A stretch of 64,000 nt of DNA from the NCBI RefSeq assembly GCF_000633355.1, contig NZ_AYMQ01000006.1:116064-180063 (forward strand). The letters run 5' to 3'. This DNA comes from Serratia sp. H1w. Its GTDB lineage: Bacteria; Pseudomonadota; Gammaproteobacteria; Enterobacterales; Enterobacteriaceae. Below are positions 44,778 to 56,755 of this stretch, piece by piece. The number at the start of each line of letters is the position of its first letter. Within the stretch, counting starts at the first letter, position 1. The notes beneath the pieces were generated by a model. It ran no database searches and had not been told where the DNA came from. It saw nothing but the letters and a program-made list of their open reading frames with translations. The translations under genes were made by a program, and so were the position numbers.

Positions 44778-45239
44778 TTACTCGGTGATGATCTGGTAGA
44801 GCTCTTCGTCGCTCAGCGCTGAACGCAGGCGGCGGCATACGGTTTTGTCGGCCAGCCGTTTGGCGACCAGCGACAGCGTATGCAAATGAGTTTTACATTG
44901 ATCGGCCGGTACCAGCAATGCAAATAGCAGATCGACCGGTTGATTATCAATGGCATCAAAGGCGATAGGTTGCTCAAGGCGGATAAACACGCCAACGGCC
45001 CGCAAAGTGTCCTCCTCCAGTTTGCCGTGTGGGATCGCGATACCGTTGCCGATACCGGTACTGCCCATACGTTCCCGGGTGAGCACTGCGTCAAACACCA
45101 CCTGCGAAGGCAGGTTAAGCTGCTTGGCCGCCAGCTCGCTGATAATTTCCAAAGCCCGTTTCTTGCTGGTGCAGTGTACCGAGCTTCTGGTGCACTCGAT
45201 GTTTAACACCGAGCTTAATTGCATTATTTCGTTGTTCAT
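44778..45239 (-). CDS. ptsN: Nitrogen-PTS EIIA protein PtsN
   Basis: 153 residues. The active His is His71 in GIAIPHGKLEED. It lacks about ten residues at the C-terminus compared with E. coli (ends YQIITE), and a few at the N-terminus, which is natural variation. PtsN reports nitrogen and carbon balance and regulates potassium uptake and KdpD. It lies 129 bases upstream of rapZ. Confidence 0.96.
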   Translation of the reverse strand: MNNEIMQLSSVLNIECTRSSVHCTSKKRALEIISELAAKQLNLPSQVVFDAVLTRERMGSTGIGNGIAIPHGKLEEDTLRAVGVFIRLEQPIAFDAIDNQPVDLLFALLVPADQCKTHLHTLSLVAKRLADKTVCRRLRSALSDEELYQIITE

Positions 45240-45433
45240 CTCATCTTCACTTAAAACCGTGTCCTGCCGCTTTCCCGCCAGCTTGCGCTGAGAACCTGCA
45301 AAATACGGTTTTTCGCCTGTTTAACCCTGATGGCTGATCGGCGCATACCCATACAGGTGCCGCGCCGAGGGTTGCCGTGTAGCCAAGTCGACTACGATGT
45401 GGGCCATTACACTGGGTATAACGGCCCAGAATG

Positions 45434-45721
45434 TCAGTGTTGCTTTAGTTTGTCTTTATGTTTGTTCAACTGACGTGCCAGTTTGTCGATCAGGCAGTCA
45501 ATTGCGGCATACATATCTTCTTTTTCCGAGGTGGCGTGCAACTCGCCGCCATTCACATGCACCGTTGCTTCCGCAATTTGCTGCACCTTTTCCACACTAA
45601 GTACGACATACACCTGATTAATGCGGTCAAAATACTGTTCGAGCTTGGCAAACTTGGTGTTGACGAACTCACGCAAGGGTTCGGTGATTTCGATGTGGTG
45701 TCCGGTAATGTTGAGCTGCAT
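45434..45721 (-). CDS. hpf: Ribosome hibernation promoting factor (short HPF)
   Basis: 95 residues, the short enterobacterial HPF (MQLNITGHHIEITEPLREFV). It binds the 30S A/P site and with RMF forms 100S dimers. ATG 45721 has AAGGAAG upstream; the frame is open 9 codons further without homology. It lies 23 bases after the rpoN stop. Confidence 0.96.
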   Translation of the reverse strand: MQLNITGHHIEITEPLREFVNTKFAKLEQYFDRINQVYVVLSVEKVQQIAEATVHVNGGELHATSEKEDMYAAIDCLIDKLARQLNKHKDKLKQH

Positions 45722-45744
45722 AATGTCTTCCTTCTCTATTGAGG

Positions 45745-47181
45745 TCAAACCAACTGTTTACGCTGGTTCGACGGCGGGATGGACAAAGACTCTCGGTACT
45801 TGGCGACGGTGCGCCGTGCCACCATGATCCCCTGATCGGAAAGCATCGTGGCCAGCTTGCTGTCGCTAAGCGGTTTGGCGGGGTTTTCCGCCGCGATCAA
45901 TTTCTTCACTAATGCCCGGATCGCCGTCGAGGAGGCCTCGCCCCCGCTGTCGGTATTCACATGGCTGGAGAAGAAATATTTCAATTCGAAAATGCCACGC
46001 GGGCTGTGCAGGAACTTCTGCGTCGTCACGCGGGAGATTGTCGATTCATGCATCTCCACGGCCTGGGCGATATCCGCCAGCACCATGGGCTTCATAAATT
46101 CTGCGCCTTGCTCAAAGAACGCTTCCTGCTGTTCGACAATACAGCGGGTGACCTTGAGCAGCGTGTCGTTCCGGCTCTCCAGGCTCTTGATCAGCCACTT
46201 CGCTTCCTGCAAATTGCTGCGGATATACTGGCCGTCGGCATCGTTGCGTGCCGTATTGCCTAGCGCCGCATATTGCTGGTTGATTTTCAGCCTTGGGATG
46301 CTGTCTGAGTTAAGCTCCACCACCCATTTATCCTGCACCTTGCGTACCAGCACGTCCGGGATCACGTACTCGGATTCGCCGGTATTGATCGACTGCCCAG
46401 GACGCGGATCGAGCGAGTGGATCAACTGCATCGCTTCTTTCAGTGTATCTTCTTTTAAGCGACTTGTTCGCATCAGGCTGCGAAAGTCGTGATTAGCCAG
46501 CAGATCCAGATGATCGCTGACGATCAGGCGGGCTTCCGCCAGATAAGGCGTGTCTTTGGCGTACTGGGAGAGCTGGATCAGCAGGCAGTCACGCAGATCG
46601 CGCGCCGCGACGCCAACCGGATCAAAACGCTGCACGCGCTTTAATACCGCTTCGACCTCGTCCATTGTCACGTTCTCGTCACCCATACTCTCCAGAATGT
46701 CTTCCAGCGGCACGGTGAGATAGCCGGTGTCATCGACGGCGTCGACGATCGACGTGGCGATGGCGGCGTCGGTATCAGAGAACGGCGTCAGGTCCACTTG
46801 CCACATCAGGTAGTCTTGCAGCGTCTGCGTGGTCTCGCCCTGATAGACCGGCAGTTCGTCATCGCCATAGTCGGTACCGGTGCCGGAAGGCGTGCCAGCG
46901 GTGTAGATTTCATCCCAGGTGGCATCCAGAGGCAGCTCTTCGGGCATGTCCTTCTGTTCCAGCGCTTCGCGGGTATCCAGCCCTTCGGTCTCGACGCTTT
47001 CCTTGGCGTCGATCTCTTCGTGCTGGTCTTCGGTCTGTTCAAGCAGCGGGTTGCTCTCTAGCGCCAGTTGGATCTCCTGCTGGAGCTCAAGCGTGGACAG
47101 CTGCAACAGGCGGATCGCCTGCTGGAGTTGGGGGGTCATGGCCAGTTGCTGGCTGAGCCTGAGTTGCAAACCTTGCTTCAT
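45745..47181 (-). CDS. rpoN: RNA polymerase sigma-54 factor RpoN
   Basis: 478 residues. The N-terminal activator-interacting region ([27 protein letters not shown]) is followed by an acidic linker, the core-binding domain and the RpoN box [10 protein letters not shown], with the terminal SNQRKQLV. Directs RNA polymerase to -24/-12 promoters. Confidence 0.98.
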   Translation of the reverse strand: MKQGLQLRLSQQLAMTPQLQQAIRLLQLSTLELQQEIQLALESNPLLEQTEDQHEEIDAKESVETEGLDTREALEQKDMPEELPLDATWDEIYTAGTPSGTGTDYGDDELPVYQGETTQTLQDYLMWQVDLTPFSDTDAAIATSIVDAVDDTGYLTVPLEDILESMGDENVTMDEVEAVLKRVQRFDPVGVAARDLRDCLLIQLSQYAKDTPYLAEARLIVSDHLDLLANHDFRSLMRTSRLKEDTLKEAMQLIHSLDPRPGQSINTGESEYVIPDVLVRKVQDKWVVELNSDSIPRLKINQQYAALGNTARNDADGQYIRSNLQEAKWLIKSLESRNDTLLKVTRCIVEQQEAFFEQGAEFMKPMVLADIAQAVEMHESTISRVTTQKFLHSPRGIFELKYFFSSHVNTDSGGEASSTAIRALVKKLIAAENPAKPLSDSKLATMLSDQGIMVARRTVAKYRESLSIPPSNQRKQLV

Positions 47182-47231
47182 AATCTTCTGCTACTTCCGT
47201 TAACGGCGGCCTGCGGGCCTGCCGCTGGAAC

Positions 47232-47957
47232 CTAAAGGCGGAACTCTTCGCCCAGATAAACGCGTTTCACCTGCTCATCGGCCAAGATAGCGTCCGGTGT
47301 GCCGTGGGCAATCAGCTTGCCCTGGCTGACGATATAGGCGCGTTCACACACGTCCAGCGTCTCACGCACGTTATGATCGGTGATCAGCACGCCAAGGCCG
47401 CTGTCACGCAGATGCTCGATGATTTTCTTGATATCGATAACGGAAATCGGGTCAACCCCGGCGAATGGCTCATCCAGCAGGATAAATTTCGGGTTGGCGG
47501 CCAGCGCACGGGCAATCTCCACGCGACGGCGTTCACCACCGGACAGTGACTGGCCGAGGTTGTCGCGCAGGTGGGTGATATGAAACTCTTCCATCAGCTC
47601 GATGGCCCGATCGTTACGCTGCTCGCTGGTGAGGTCTTTGCGGATCTCCAGTACGGCCATCAGGTTGTCGTACACACTCAGCCGACGGAAGATCGACGCT
47701 TCCTGCGGCAGGTAGCCGATACCACGGCGGGCACGAGCGTGCAGCGGCAGGATACTGATATCTTCGTCATCGATCACGATGCGCCCGGCGTCGCGCTGCA
47801 CGATGCCGACCACCATGTAGAACGTGGTGGTCTTACCGGCACCGTTTGGCCCCAGCAGGCCGACGATCTCGCCAGATTTCACTTTCAGGCTCACGTCTTC
47901 AACGACTTTGCGGCCTTTATAGGCTTTCGCCAGGTTTTCTGCGATGAGTGTTGCCAT
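47232..47957 (-). CDS. lptB: LPS export ABC transporter ATPase LptB
   Basis: 241 residues. Walker [10 protein letters not shown], signature LSGGERRR, Walker [13 protein letters not shown]. ATPase of LptB2FGC that pulls LPS from the inner membrane. Follows lptA by 6 bases. Confidence 0.98.
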   Translation of the reverse strand: MATLIAENLAKAYKGRKVVEDVSLKVKSGEIVGLLGPNGAGKTTTFYMVVGIVQRDAGRIVIDDEDISILPLHARARRGIGYLPQEASIFRRLSVYDNLMAVLEIRKDLTSEQRNDRAIELMEEFHITHLRDNLGQSLSGGERRRVEIARALAANPKFILLDEPFAGVDPISVIDIKKIIEHLRDSGLGVLITDHNVRETLDVCERAYIVSQGKLIAHGTPDAILADEQVKRVYLGEEFRL

Positions 47958-47963
47958 AAGTAA

Positions 47964-48503
47964 TTAGTTACTCTTCTTTTGACCGTTTTTGTCTTGCAAC
48001 TGTGAAGGCACCAGGACCGTGGTCACGCGTTTGCCTTTATCGCTGAACGCCTGCATCTGCTGCTGTGGCACCAGATAGGTAATACGGTCGCCCTTCACGT
48101 TGCTGTCGAGCTGTTCCAGATAGGCATTACCGGTGAGGGTGATCAGCTGTGTTGCCACGTCGTAACGGACTTTCTGCGCGTGACCTTTCACCGGCTTGCC
48201 GCTGTCCTGCATCTGGTAGAAGGTTACCGGATTGCCGAACGCTTCAATATAGGTTTTATTCTGATCGCCGCCCGGGCGCGTCACCACGACCTTGTCGGCC
48301 TTGATTTCGATGGTGCCCTGCTTGATCACCACGTTGTCGGTAAAGGTGCTGACGTTGCTCTGCATATCCAGCGACTGTTTTACCGAGTCGATACTGACTG
48401 GTTGGTCAGAGTCCGATTTCAACGCCAATGCGGGGGCGCTGGCGGTCAAAACGAGGCTGACGATCAACAGATTACGGAGTTGGTTTTTGGTTCTGAATTT
48501 CAT
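47964..48503 (-). CDS. lptA: LPS transport periplasmic protein LptA
   Basis: 179 residues. The signal peptide (LLIVSLVLTASAPALA) precedes the beta-jellyroll bridge that carries LPS across the periplasm. ATG 48503 gives MKFRTKNQL; the frame continues 7 codons upstream. It begins 31 bases inside lptC, typical of this operon. Confidence 0.97.
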   Translation of the reverse strand: MKFRTKNQLRNLLIVSLVLTASAPALALKSDSDQPVSIDSVKQSLDMQSNVSTFTDNVVIKQGTIEIKADKVVVTRPGGDQNKTYIEAFGNPVTFYQMQDSGKPVKGHAQKVRYDVATQLITLTGNAYLEQLDSNVKGDRITYLVPQQQMQAFSDKGKRVTTVLVPSQLQDKNGQKKSN

Positions 48504-49050
48504 AGTTGGTCTTGACCTTATCAATCAGCTCAGCGGTTTTGTTCCGCAGATTGCCACGCATTTTCATGCCGTTAGAGGTGAAATTCGTCCCGAACAGGGT
48601 CACTTCATCATCGGAAGAGACGTCCTGAGTGACCAGATTAATCTGGGCATTATCGGTCTTGATTTTTTCCAGCTGTGAGGTGGTTGTCAAACTGTTCACC
48701 TCCACGTGGCCGTACAGATACAGCATGCGGTTCTTGGTCAGCTTGGCGCGATCGGCGCGTATCGACCAGGTGGCCACGGCATTCTCATCAAACAGCGTCA
48801 TCACCGGCTGGGTGAACCAGCTTAACTCATCGGCGGTGTAATATTTAACCTCTTCTGCCACCAGCTTGTAGCTTAGCTGCCCGGCCGGATTGTACACCAC
48901 GGTCACGGTATGTTGGCTTTGATAGGTTGGGTCTTCGTTGTTGACCGGCACCGCACTGTCATCGTCGCCGAAGTCGGCCATGTTCCAGCCAATCAGCGCC
49001 AGCGCGAACACGGTCAACAAGATGGTGATCCAAAGTTTGGTTTTACTCAT
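48472..49050 (-). CDS. lptC: LPS export protein LptC
   Basis: 192 residues: one N-terminal membrane anchor (LWITILLTVFALALIGW) and a periplasmic beta-jellyroll. It links LptBFG with LptA. ATG 49050 is the conserved MSKTKLW start and overlaps kdsC by 4 bases. Confidence 0.97.
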   Translation of the reverse strand: MSKTKLWITILLTVFALALIGWNMADFGDDDSAVPVNNEDPTYQSQHTVTVVYNPAGQLSYKLVAEEVKYYTADELSWFTQPVMTLFDENAVATWSIRADRAKLTKNRMLYLYGHVEVNSLTTTSQLEKIKTDNAQINLVTQDVSSDDEVTLFGTNFTSNGMKMRGNLRNKTAELIDKVKTNYEIQNQKPTP

Positions 49051-49601
49051 ATTGACAGCCCTTTGGCGTCCTCCAGCTTGTTTTGCGCCAGCAGGATCAG
49101 GTCGCACAGCTCGCGCACCGCACCACGGCCACCGTTGATACGGGTGACATAGTGGGCGCGAGGTAACAATATAGGATGCGCATCGGCCACCGCTACGGCC
49201 AGACCGACTTCGGCCATGACCGGCCAGTCGATCAGATCGTCACCGATGTAGGCAATTTCATCCGGCATCAGCGACAGTTTATCCAACAGTTCACGGAAGG
49301 CCAAAAGCTTATCGGACTGGCCCTGATACAGATGGGTGATATCCAGGGTTTTTGCCCGATCTTCCAGCAGCTTGGCCGAACGCCCGGTAATGATCGCCAC
49401 CTCAATACCCGAGGTTTTCAGACAGCGGATACCGTAGCCATCACGAACGTTGAAGGCTTTCAGCTCTTCGCCATTGTTGCCCATGTAAATCAGGCCGTCT
49501 GACAGCACGCCGTCGACATCGCAAATCAGCAGGCGGATTTTCCCTGCCCGGACCATGACGTCTTCAGCTACCGGCCCGTAACAGGTTTCAACCAGACTCA
49601 T
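49047..49601 (-). CDS. kdsC: 3-Deoxy-D-manno-octulosonate-8-phosphate phosphatase KdsC
   Basis: About 184 residues. HAD phosphatase: nucleophile Asp in CDVDGVLSDG and the TGRSAKL motif. It releases Kdo from Kdo-8-phosphate. ATG 49601 has AAAGGA nine bases upstream; ATG 49619 overlaps the kdsD stop (TAATG) and would add 6 residues. Confidence 0.96.
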   Translation of the reverse strand: MSLVETCYGPVAEDVMVRAGKIRLLICDVDGVLSDGLIYMGNNGEELKAFNVRDGYGIRCLKTSGIEVAIITGRSAKLLEDRAKTLDITHLYQGQSDKLLAFRELLDKLSLMPDEIAYIGDDLIDWPVMAEVGLAVAVADAHPILLPRAHYVTRINGGRGAVRELCDLILLAQNKLEDAKGLSI

Positions 49602-49618
49602 GCAGTGGGTTCCTTTCA

Positions 49619-50590
49619 TTAAACGACGCCAGCGCGCAGCATGTCATGCATATGTACCACACCCAGCAATTGGTCGCCATCGGCAACCAGCACGGCGGTG
49701 ATATGGCGTTGCTGCATCAGATTGAGCGCATCGACCGCCAGCAGGTTCGGGCGCACCCGGATACCGCCCAGCGTCATGACGTCGGTGATTTTGGCATTGT
49801 TGAGATCGATGCCCATATCGAATACCCGGCGTAAGTCACCGTCGGTAAAAATACCGGCGATTTTCATCAGATCGTCGCAGATCACCGTCATGCCCAGGTT
49901 CTTGCGGGTGATCTCCAGCAGCGCATCGCGCAGTGTGGCATCGGCGCTGACGTGGGGAATTTCGTCGCCGCTGTGCATGATATCGCTAACGCGCAGCAGC
50001 AGGCGGCGGCCCAATGCCCCACCGGGGTGAGACAGGGCGAAATCTTCCGGGGTAAAGCCCCGGGCTTTCAGCAGCGCGACGGCTAACGCATCGCCCATCA
50101 CCAGCGTGGCGGTGGTGCTGGTCGTCGGGGCCAGACCCAACGGGCAGGCTTCCTGCGGCACCTTGATACACAGGTGCACCTCTGCCGCCTTGCCCATTGA
50201 GCTTTCCGGGTTGTTGGTCATGCAAATCAGCGGTATTTGCTGGCGTTTCAACACCGGGATCAGCGCCAAAATTTCGTTCGACTCGCCGGAATTGGAGATC
50301 GCCAACACGATGTCCTGCTTAGAGACCATCCCCAGATCGCCGTGGCTGGCCTCTGCCGGGTGTACGAAGAACGCCGGGGTGCCGGTACTGGCCAGCGTGG
50401 CGGCAATTTTGCAGCCGATATGGCCGGATTTGCCCATGCCCATGACCACCACTTTACCGCAGCATTCTTTGATCGCTTCACAAGCTCGGACGAAATCGGC
50501 GTTGATGTACTGATCGAGCTGGGCCAGGCCATCACGCTCAATCTGTAGTACTTCTTTGCCTGCCTGCTGATAGTCAAAAATAGACGACAT
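49619..50590 (-). CDS. kdsD: Arabinose-5-phosphate isomerase KdsD
   Basis: 323 residues. An SIS domain (GMGKSGHIGCKIA and ISNSGESNE) is followed by two CBS repeats. It makes arabinose-5-phosphate from ribulose-5-phosphate for Kdo synthesis. ATG 50590 has GGGA at a suitable distance; ATG 50596 is too close to it. Confidence 0.96.
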   Translation of the reverse strand: MSSIFDYQQAGKEVLQIERDGLAQLDQYINADFVRACEAIKECCGKVVVMGMGKSGHIGCKIAATLASTGTPAFFVHPAEASHGDLGMVSKQDIVLAISNSGESNEILALIPVLKRQQIPLICMTNNPESSMGKAAEVHLCIKVPQEACPLGLAPTTSTTATLVMGDALAVALLKARGFTPEDFALSHPGGALGRRLLLRVSDIMHSGDEIPHVSADATLRDALLEITRKNLGMTVICDDLMKIAGIFTDGDLRRVFDMGIDLNNAKITDVMTLGGIRVRPNLLAVDALNLMQQRHITAVLVADGDQLLGVVHMHDMLRAGVV

Positions 50591-50605
50591 ACACATTCCC
50601 AACGG

Positions 50606-51583
50606 TTAGCCGAACGTACTGAAAGGGTTAAAGAACAACACTGCAAGATACGCAATAAAGCCACATAATAACAGAGCTCCCGCCAGATGACCGATACGAT
50701 GTTTGCGGCCAATACACAGGGCGGCAAGTAGGATACCGGCCGCCAGCATGACCCAGTAATCGCGCTGGAAGGCGGCGGGATCGATGCTGCCCGGTGATAG
50801 CAGGGCGGGGATGCCCAGTACGATCACCGTGTTAAAAATCGTGGAGCCGATGATATTACCTACCGCCATATCATCTTCGCCTTTTAGTGCTCCGGCGATC
50901 GAGGTAGCCAGTTCGGGCAGGCTGGTACCGATGGCGATAATCGTCAAACCAACTACCAGTTCGCTCAGGCCAAAGTAGTGGGCAATCACCGACGCGTTAT
51001 CGATGATCATCTTTGATGACAGCGGCAGAATAATGAAGGCCAACACCAGCCACAGAATGGCCACGGTGTTGCTGCTGTCCTGCGGCAGCTCGGCGAGCTG
51101 CTCCATCGTCAGGCTATCGCTGCCTTCACGCTGCGCCAGCCTGGCGATTTTCAACATCAGCAGAATAAATCCAGTGGCGGCCAATAGTAGCAGTACGCCA
51201 TCGAACCGGCTCAGGGTGTTATCCATCAGCACATAGCCGCATAGGACTATGACCCCTAACATCAGCGGTAATTCACGCCGCAACACCTCAGAGCGAACCG
51301 ACAGCGGGTGGATCAGGGCTGCGACCCCCAGGATCAGTAAAATGTTGGTGATGTTGGAGCCAATCACGTTGCCCACCGCCAGATCGGTCTGCCCGTTGAG
51401 GGCTGCGGTGACCGACACGATCAACTCTGGCAACGAAGTGCCGATCCCGACTATCGTCATGCCGATAATCAACGGGGGAACCCCCAGCGAACGGCTAATC
51501 ACCGCCGCACCATAAACCAATCTGTCCGCCCCATACACCAGTAAAAATAAACCAACGATCAACAGCACTATTGCGAGAAACAT
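50606..51583 (-). CDS. yrbG: Calcium/sodium antiporter YrbG
   Basis: 325 residues with two homologous halves, each with the exchange motif (GIGTSLPELIVS and AIGTSLPELATS). Sodium/calcium exchanger family; encoded ahead of kdsD. Confidence 0.95.
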   Translation of the reverse strand: MFLAIVLLIVGLFLLVYGADRLVYGAAVISRSLGVPPLIIGMTIVGIGTSLPELIVSVTAALNGQTDLAVGNVIGSNITNILLILGVAALIHPLSVRSEVLRRELPLMLGVIVLCGYVLMDNTLSRFDGVLLLLAATGFILLMLKIARLAQREGSDSLTMEQLAELPQDSSNTVAILWLVLAFIILPLSSKMIIDNASVIAHYFGLSELVVGLTIIAIGTSLPELATSIAGALKGEDDMAVGNIIGSTIFNTVIVLGIPALLSPGSIDPAAFQRDYWVMLAAGILLAALCIGRKHRIGHLAGALLLCGFIAYLAVLFFNPFSTFG

Positions 51584-51874
51584 TCAGGGTCCTATTTGTG
51601 GGTATAATCCCGGTTCGTCGGTCAAAGGCCATCATCGGCCAGCTTGCTTACCCCTCGTTGTACAAAACAACGAATTTTCCCGGTGAAAAGTGGAACCGCT
51701 TTATTTTTTTGCGTTATTTCCTAATTTTGACCGTCTGGAGCCTAAAAGTAAAACCTATGGCATCATTGGTAACGAATTGGCGGTAATCTTCGGTAAAAAT
51801 AGGACGCATTGCCCCTATTGCTTTACCATCACGGATGATTTGGCACAAAAACAGCCTGTACAGGATCAATAAAC

Positions 51875-52690
51875 ATGCACCAGAAGGCAGATAATCTGGT
51901 CGAAGTGCGCGGCATGAACTTTTCTCGCGGCGATCGGCTGATATTCGAAGACATCAACCTGACGGTTCCCCGTGGCAAGGTAACGGCGATCATGGGGCCA
52001 TCCGGCATTGGTAAAACCACGCTGTTACGCCTGATTGGTGGCCAGTTGAGCCCGGACTGCGGTGAAATTTGGTTTGATGGGGACAACATTCCGGCGTTGT
52101 CGCGTCATCAGCTGTATGAGTCACGCAAGAAGATGAGCATGCTGTTTCAGTCGGGGGCGCTGTTCACCGATCTGACGGTATTTGAGAACGTGGCCTACCC
52201 GCTGCGCGAACACAGCCGCCTGCCGGAAGAGATCCTGCGCAGCACGGTGTTGATGAAGCTGGAAGCGGTAGGGCTGCGGGGCGCGGCAGATCTGATGCCG
52301 AACGAACTGTCTGGTGGTATGGCCCGGCGTGCAGCCTTGGCGCGTGCCATTGCGCTGGATCCGACGCTGATCATGTTCGACGAACCCTTCGTCGGCCAGG
52401 ATCCGATCACCATGGGCGTATTGGTCAAGCTGATCGATGAGCTGAACCACGCGCTCGGGATCACCTGCATCGTGGTCTCCCATGATGTGCCAGAGGTCTT
52501 GAGTATCGCGGACTACGCCTATATTGTGGCGGATCACCATGTCATTGCCGAAGGCTCGGCAATGCAGTTACAGAACAATCCTGATGCGCGAGTGCGTCAA
52601 TTTCTGGATGGTATTGCCGATGGGCCGGTACCGTTCCGTTACCCTGCTGGTGATTATCAGACCGAGCTTTTAGGGGAAGGGAGTAAATAA
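51875..52690 (+). CDS. mlaF: Phospholipid ABC transporter ATPase MlaF
   Basis: 271 residues. Walker [12 protein letters not shown], signature [11 protein letters not shown], Walker [13 protein letters not shown]. ATPase of MlaFEDB, which keeps the outer leaflet of the outer membrane free of phospholipid. It is divergent from yrbG across a 291-bp gap. Confidence 0.98.
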   Translation: MHQKADNLVEVRGMNFSRGDRLIFEDINLTVPRGKVTAIMGPSGIGKTTLLRLIGGQLSPDCGEIWFDGDNIPALSRHQLYESRKKMSMLFQSGALFTDLTVFENVAYPLREHSRLPEEILRSTVLMKLEAVGLRGAADLMPNELSGGMARRAALARAIALDPTLIMFDEPFVGQDPITMGVLVKLIDELNHALGITCIVVSHDVPEVLSIADYAYIVADHHVIAEGSAMQLQNNPDARVRQFLDGIADGPVPFRYPAGDYQTELLGEGSK

Positions 52691-52694
52691 CCTC

Positions 52695-53477
52695 ATGTTT
52701 GTAAAGGCGTTAGCGTCGTTAGGACGCCGTGGCATCAACACCAGCGCAGCCTTTGGACGCGCCGGGCTGATGCTGTTCCACGCGCTGGTCGGGCGCCCGG
52801 AGCCCCGCAAGCAGTGGCCGCTGCTGTTAAAGCAGTTGCACAGCGTGGGCGTGCAGTCGCTGTTGATCATCATGGTTTCCGGCTTATTTATCGGCATGGT
52901 GCTGGGGCTGCAAGGCTACATCGTTCTTACCACCTACAGTGCCGAGGCCAGCCTGGGTATGATGGTGGCATTGTCACTGTTGCGCGAGTTGGGGCCGGTA
53001 GTGACCGCTCTGCTGTTCGCTGGCCGCGCCGGTTCGGCTCTGACCGCTGAAATCGGCCTGATGAAGGCCACCGAGCAAATCTCCAGCCTGGAAATGATGG
53101 CGATCGATCCGCTGCGGCGTATTGTGGCCCCGCGTTTCTGGGCCGGCCTGATCAGCATGCCGTTGCTGACGATTATTTTTGTCGCTATCGGTATCTGGGG
53201 CGGCTCGATTGTTGGTGTCGATTGGAAAGGGATCGACAGCGGTTTCTTCTGGTCGGCGATGCAAGGGGCCGTAGAATGGCGTCAGGATTTACTGAACTGC
53301 CTGATCAAGAGCATAGTTTTTGCCATTACCGTTAGCTGGATTGCGATCTTCAATGGTTACGATGCCGTACCGACCTCTGAAGGGATTAGTCAGGCAACGA
53401 CAAGGACCGTGGTACATTCGTCACTGGCGGTGTTGGGATTGGATTTCGTGCTGACAGCACTGATGTTTGGGAATTGA
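52695..53477 (+). CDS. mlaE: Phospholipid ABC transporter permease MlaE
   Basis: 260 residues, several hydrophobic helices with the MlaE motif [26 protein letters not shown]. Inner-membrane permease of the Mla complex. 4 bases after mlaF. Confidence 0.97.
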   Translation: MFVKALASLGRRGINTSAAFGRAGLMLFHALVGRPEPRKQWPLLLKQLHSVGVQSLLIIMVSGLFIGMVLGLQGYIVLTTYSAEASLGMMVALSLLRELGPVVTALLFAGRAGSALTAEIGLMKATEQISSLEMMAIDPLRRIVAPRFWAGLISMPLLTIIFVAIGIWGGSIVGVDWKGIDSGFFWSAMQGAVEWRQDLLNCLIKSIVFAITVSWIAIFNGYDAVPTSEGISQATTRTVVHSSLAVLGLDFVLTALMFGN

Positions 53478-53481
53478 TTCG

Positions 53482-54027
53482 ATGCAAACGAAGAAGAGTG
53501 AAATCTGGGTTGGGGCGTTTATGCTGATTGCGCTGTGCGCCATCATCTTCCTCTGCCTCCAGGTGGCCAATATTAAATCGATCGGTAATGAGCCGACTTA
53601 CCGTATCTATGCCACCTTCGATAATATCGGTGGTTTGAAAGCTCGCTCACCGGTGAAAATCGGTGGGGTGATGATTGGCCGTGTTGCGGCTATCTCGCTC
53701 GATCCGAAGACCTACACGCCACGCGTAGCGCTGGATATCCAGCAACAGTATAACCAACTACCAGACACCAGCTCGCTGGCAATCCGCACCTCCGGCCTAT
53801 TGGGGGAGCAGTATCTGGCGCTGAACGTCGGTTTTGAAGATCCCGAAATGGGCACTGCTATCCTTAAGGATGGTGGCACCATTCAGGACACCAAATCAGC
53901 CATGGTGCTGGAAGATTTGATCGGCCAGTTCCTGTACAAGAGCGGGGGTCAGGATAGCCCGAACTCACCAGACGCTGCCGCAGCACCTGCACCGGATGCC
54001 GCTGCACATTCCGCTACAAGTCATTAA
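53482..54027 (+). CDS. mlaD: Mla transporter substrate-binding protein MlaD
   Basis: 181 residues: one N-terminal membrane helix and an MCE domain ([20 protein letters not shown]). Forms the hexameric ring over MlaE. ATG 53482 is the conserved MQTKK start; the frame is open five codons further. Confidence 0.97.
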   Translation: MQTKKSEIWVGAFMLIALCAIIFLCLQVANIKSIGNEPTYRIYATFDNIGGLKARSPVKIGGVMIGRVAAISLDPKTYTPRVALDIQQQYNQLPDTSSLAIRTSGLLGEQYLALNVGFEDPEMGTAILKDGGTIQDTKSAMVLEDLIGQFLYKSGGQDSPNSPDAAAAPAPDAAAHSATSH

Positions 54028-54041
54028 TCGAGGAAACCTGC

Positions 54042-54671
54042 ATGTTGAAACGTTTTTTAATGGTTGCCCTGCTGGTGGTTGCGCCGCTAGCGAATGCGGT
54101 CGATCAGACTAACCCCTATAGCCTGATGCAAGACGCTGCGCAGAAAACCTTTACCCGCCTGAAAAGCGAGCAGCCAAAAATCAAGCAGGATCCCAACTAC
54201 CTGCGCACCATCGTGCATGAAGAACTGATGCCGTTCGTGCAGGTGAAATATGCCGGGGCACTGGTGCTGGGCCGTTACTACAAAGACGCCACGCCAGCAC
54301 AGCGTGAAGCCTACTTCACCGCCTTCCAGGCCTATCTGGAACAGGCGTATGGTCAGGCGTTGGCAATGTACCAGGGCCAGACCTATCAGATCGAACCTGA
54401 GCAGCCGCTGGGCACAGCCGATATCGTTGCGATCCGCGTAACCATCGTAGATAAAGGTGGCCGTCCGCCGGTACGTCTGGACTTCCAATGGCGTAAAAAC
54501 AGCAAAACCGGCCACTGGCAGGCGTATGACATGATCGCCGAAGGCGTCAGCATGATCACAACCAAGCAGAATGAGTGGGCATCCACCCTGCGTCTGAAAG
54601 GCGTTGACGGTCTGACCCAGCAACTGCAAGCGGCCGCGAAACAGCCGATCACTCTGGATCAGAAAAACTGA
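54042..54671 (+). CDS. mlaC: Periplasmic phospholipid shuttle protein MlaC
   Basis: 209 residues with a signal peptide ([15 protein letters not shown]) and the MlaC lipid-carrier fold (tol-pal-like ABC lipid-carrier family). Its stop overlaps mlaB by 1 base. Confidence 0.97.
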   Translation: MLKRFLMVALLVVAPLANAVDQTNPYSLMQDAAQKTFTRLKSEQPKIKQDPNYLRTIVHEELMPFVQVKYAGALVLGRYYKDATPAQREAYFTAFQAYLEQAYGQALAMYQGQTYQIEPEQPLGTADIVAIRVTIVDKGGRPPVRLDFQWRKNSKTGHWQAYDMIAEGVSMITTKQNEWASTLRLKGVDGLTQQLQAAAKQPITLDQKN

Positions 54672-54973
54672 TGGCCGCAGCGCTGAGCTGGGTAGCACAA
54701 CAGCAAACGCTGGTGCTGAGCGGCGAGCTGGATCGTGAGACGTTATTGCCGCTATGGCAGCAACGTGAGATGTTGTTGGCGGATAAAACCGTGATCGATG
54801 TTGCTCAGTTGCAGCGTGTAGACTCCGCCGGTCTGGCACTGTTGCTGCATTTACGTGAGCAGCGGCGTCAGCAGGGAATCGAGATAAAAATTTCCGGCAT
54901 CACCGAACGGTTGCAAACGTTGATCACGCTCTACAATTTGTCAGCAATAATGCCTGTCGAAACCGCAAGTTAG
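54671..54973 (+). CDS. mlaB: STAS-domain protein MlaB
   Basis: 100 residues; STAS fold with VDSAGLALLLHLREQ. Needed for MlaF assembly and activity. A good terminator follows. Confidence 0.96.
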   Translation: MAAALSWVAQQQTLVLSGELDRETLLPLWQQREMLLADKTVIDVAQLQRVDSAGLALLLHLREQRRQQGIEIKISGITERLQTLITLYNLSAIMPVETAS

Positions 54974-55010
54974 CCACATCTTTGGCGGCTTGACCGGGAA
55001 AAGTCAGCTA

Positions 55011-55038
55011 AAGGCCCCTGTTGCTCAGGGGCTTTTTC
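55011..55038 (+). terminator. Rho-independent terminator after the mla operon
   Basis: AAGGCCCCTG - short loop - CAGGGGCTTTTTCTT. Stem of 7 or more GC-rich pairs followed by a T-run, just after mlaB. Confidence 0.85.
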
Positions 55039-55128
55039 TTTGGTTTAAGAAAGCGGCGGATTCCACTAAGATAGGCGCCAAGCAGTCGCCCCGGGTGACT
55101 ATGATCCTTCGATGCAGAACTGGATACT

Positions 55129-56696
<1,568 letters not shown>

Positions 56697-56728
56697 CCGT
56701 CACCGGTTTGGCCTGTTACTGCGAATGA

Positions 56729-56750
56729 AGCCCGGCTTGCCGGGCTTTTT
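56729..56750 (+). terminator. Rho-independent terminator after murA
   Basis: AGCCCGGC-TT-GCCGGGCTTTTT: perfect stem and T-run before the convergent degS stop. Confidence 0.9.
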
Positions 56751-56755
56751 ATTAC

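Noticed and set aside
48472..48503. 32-base overlap of lptC and lptA
   Set aside because: This overlap is normal in enterobacterial lpt operons.
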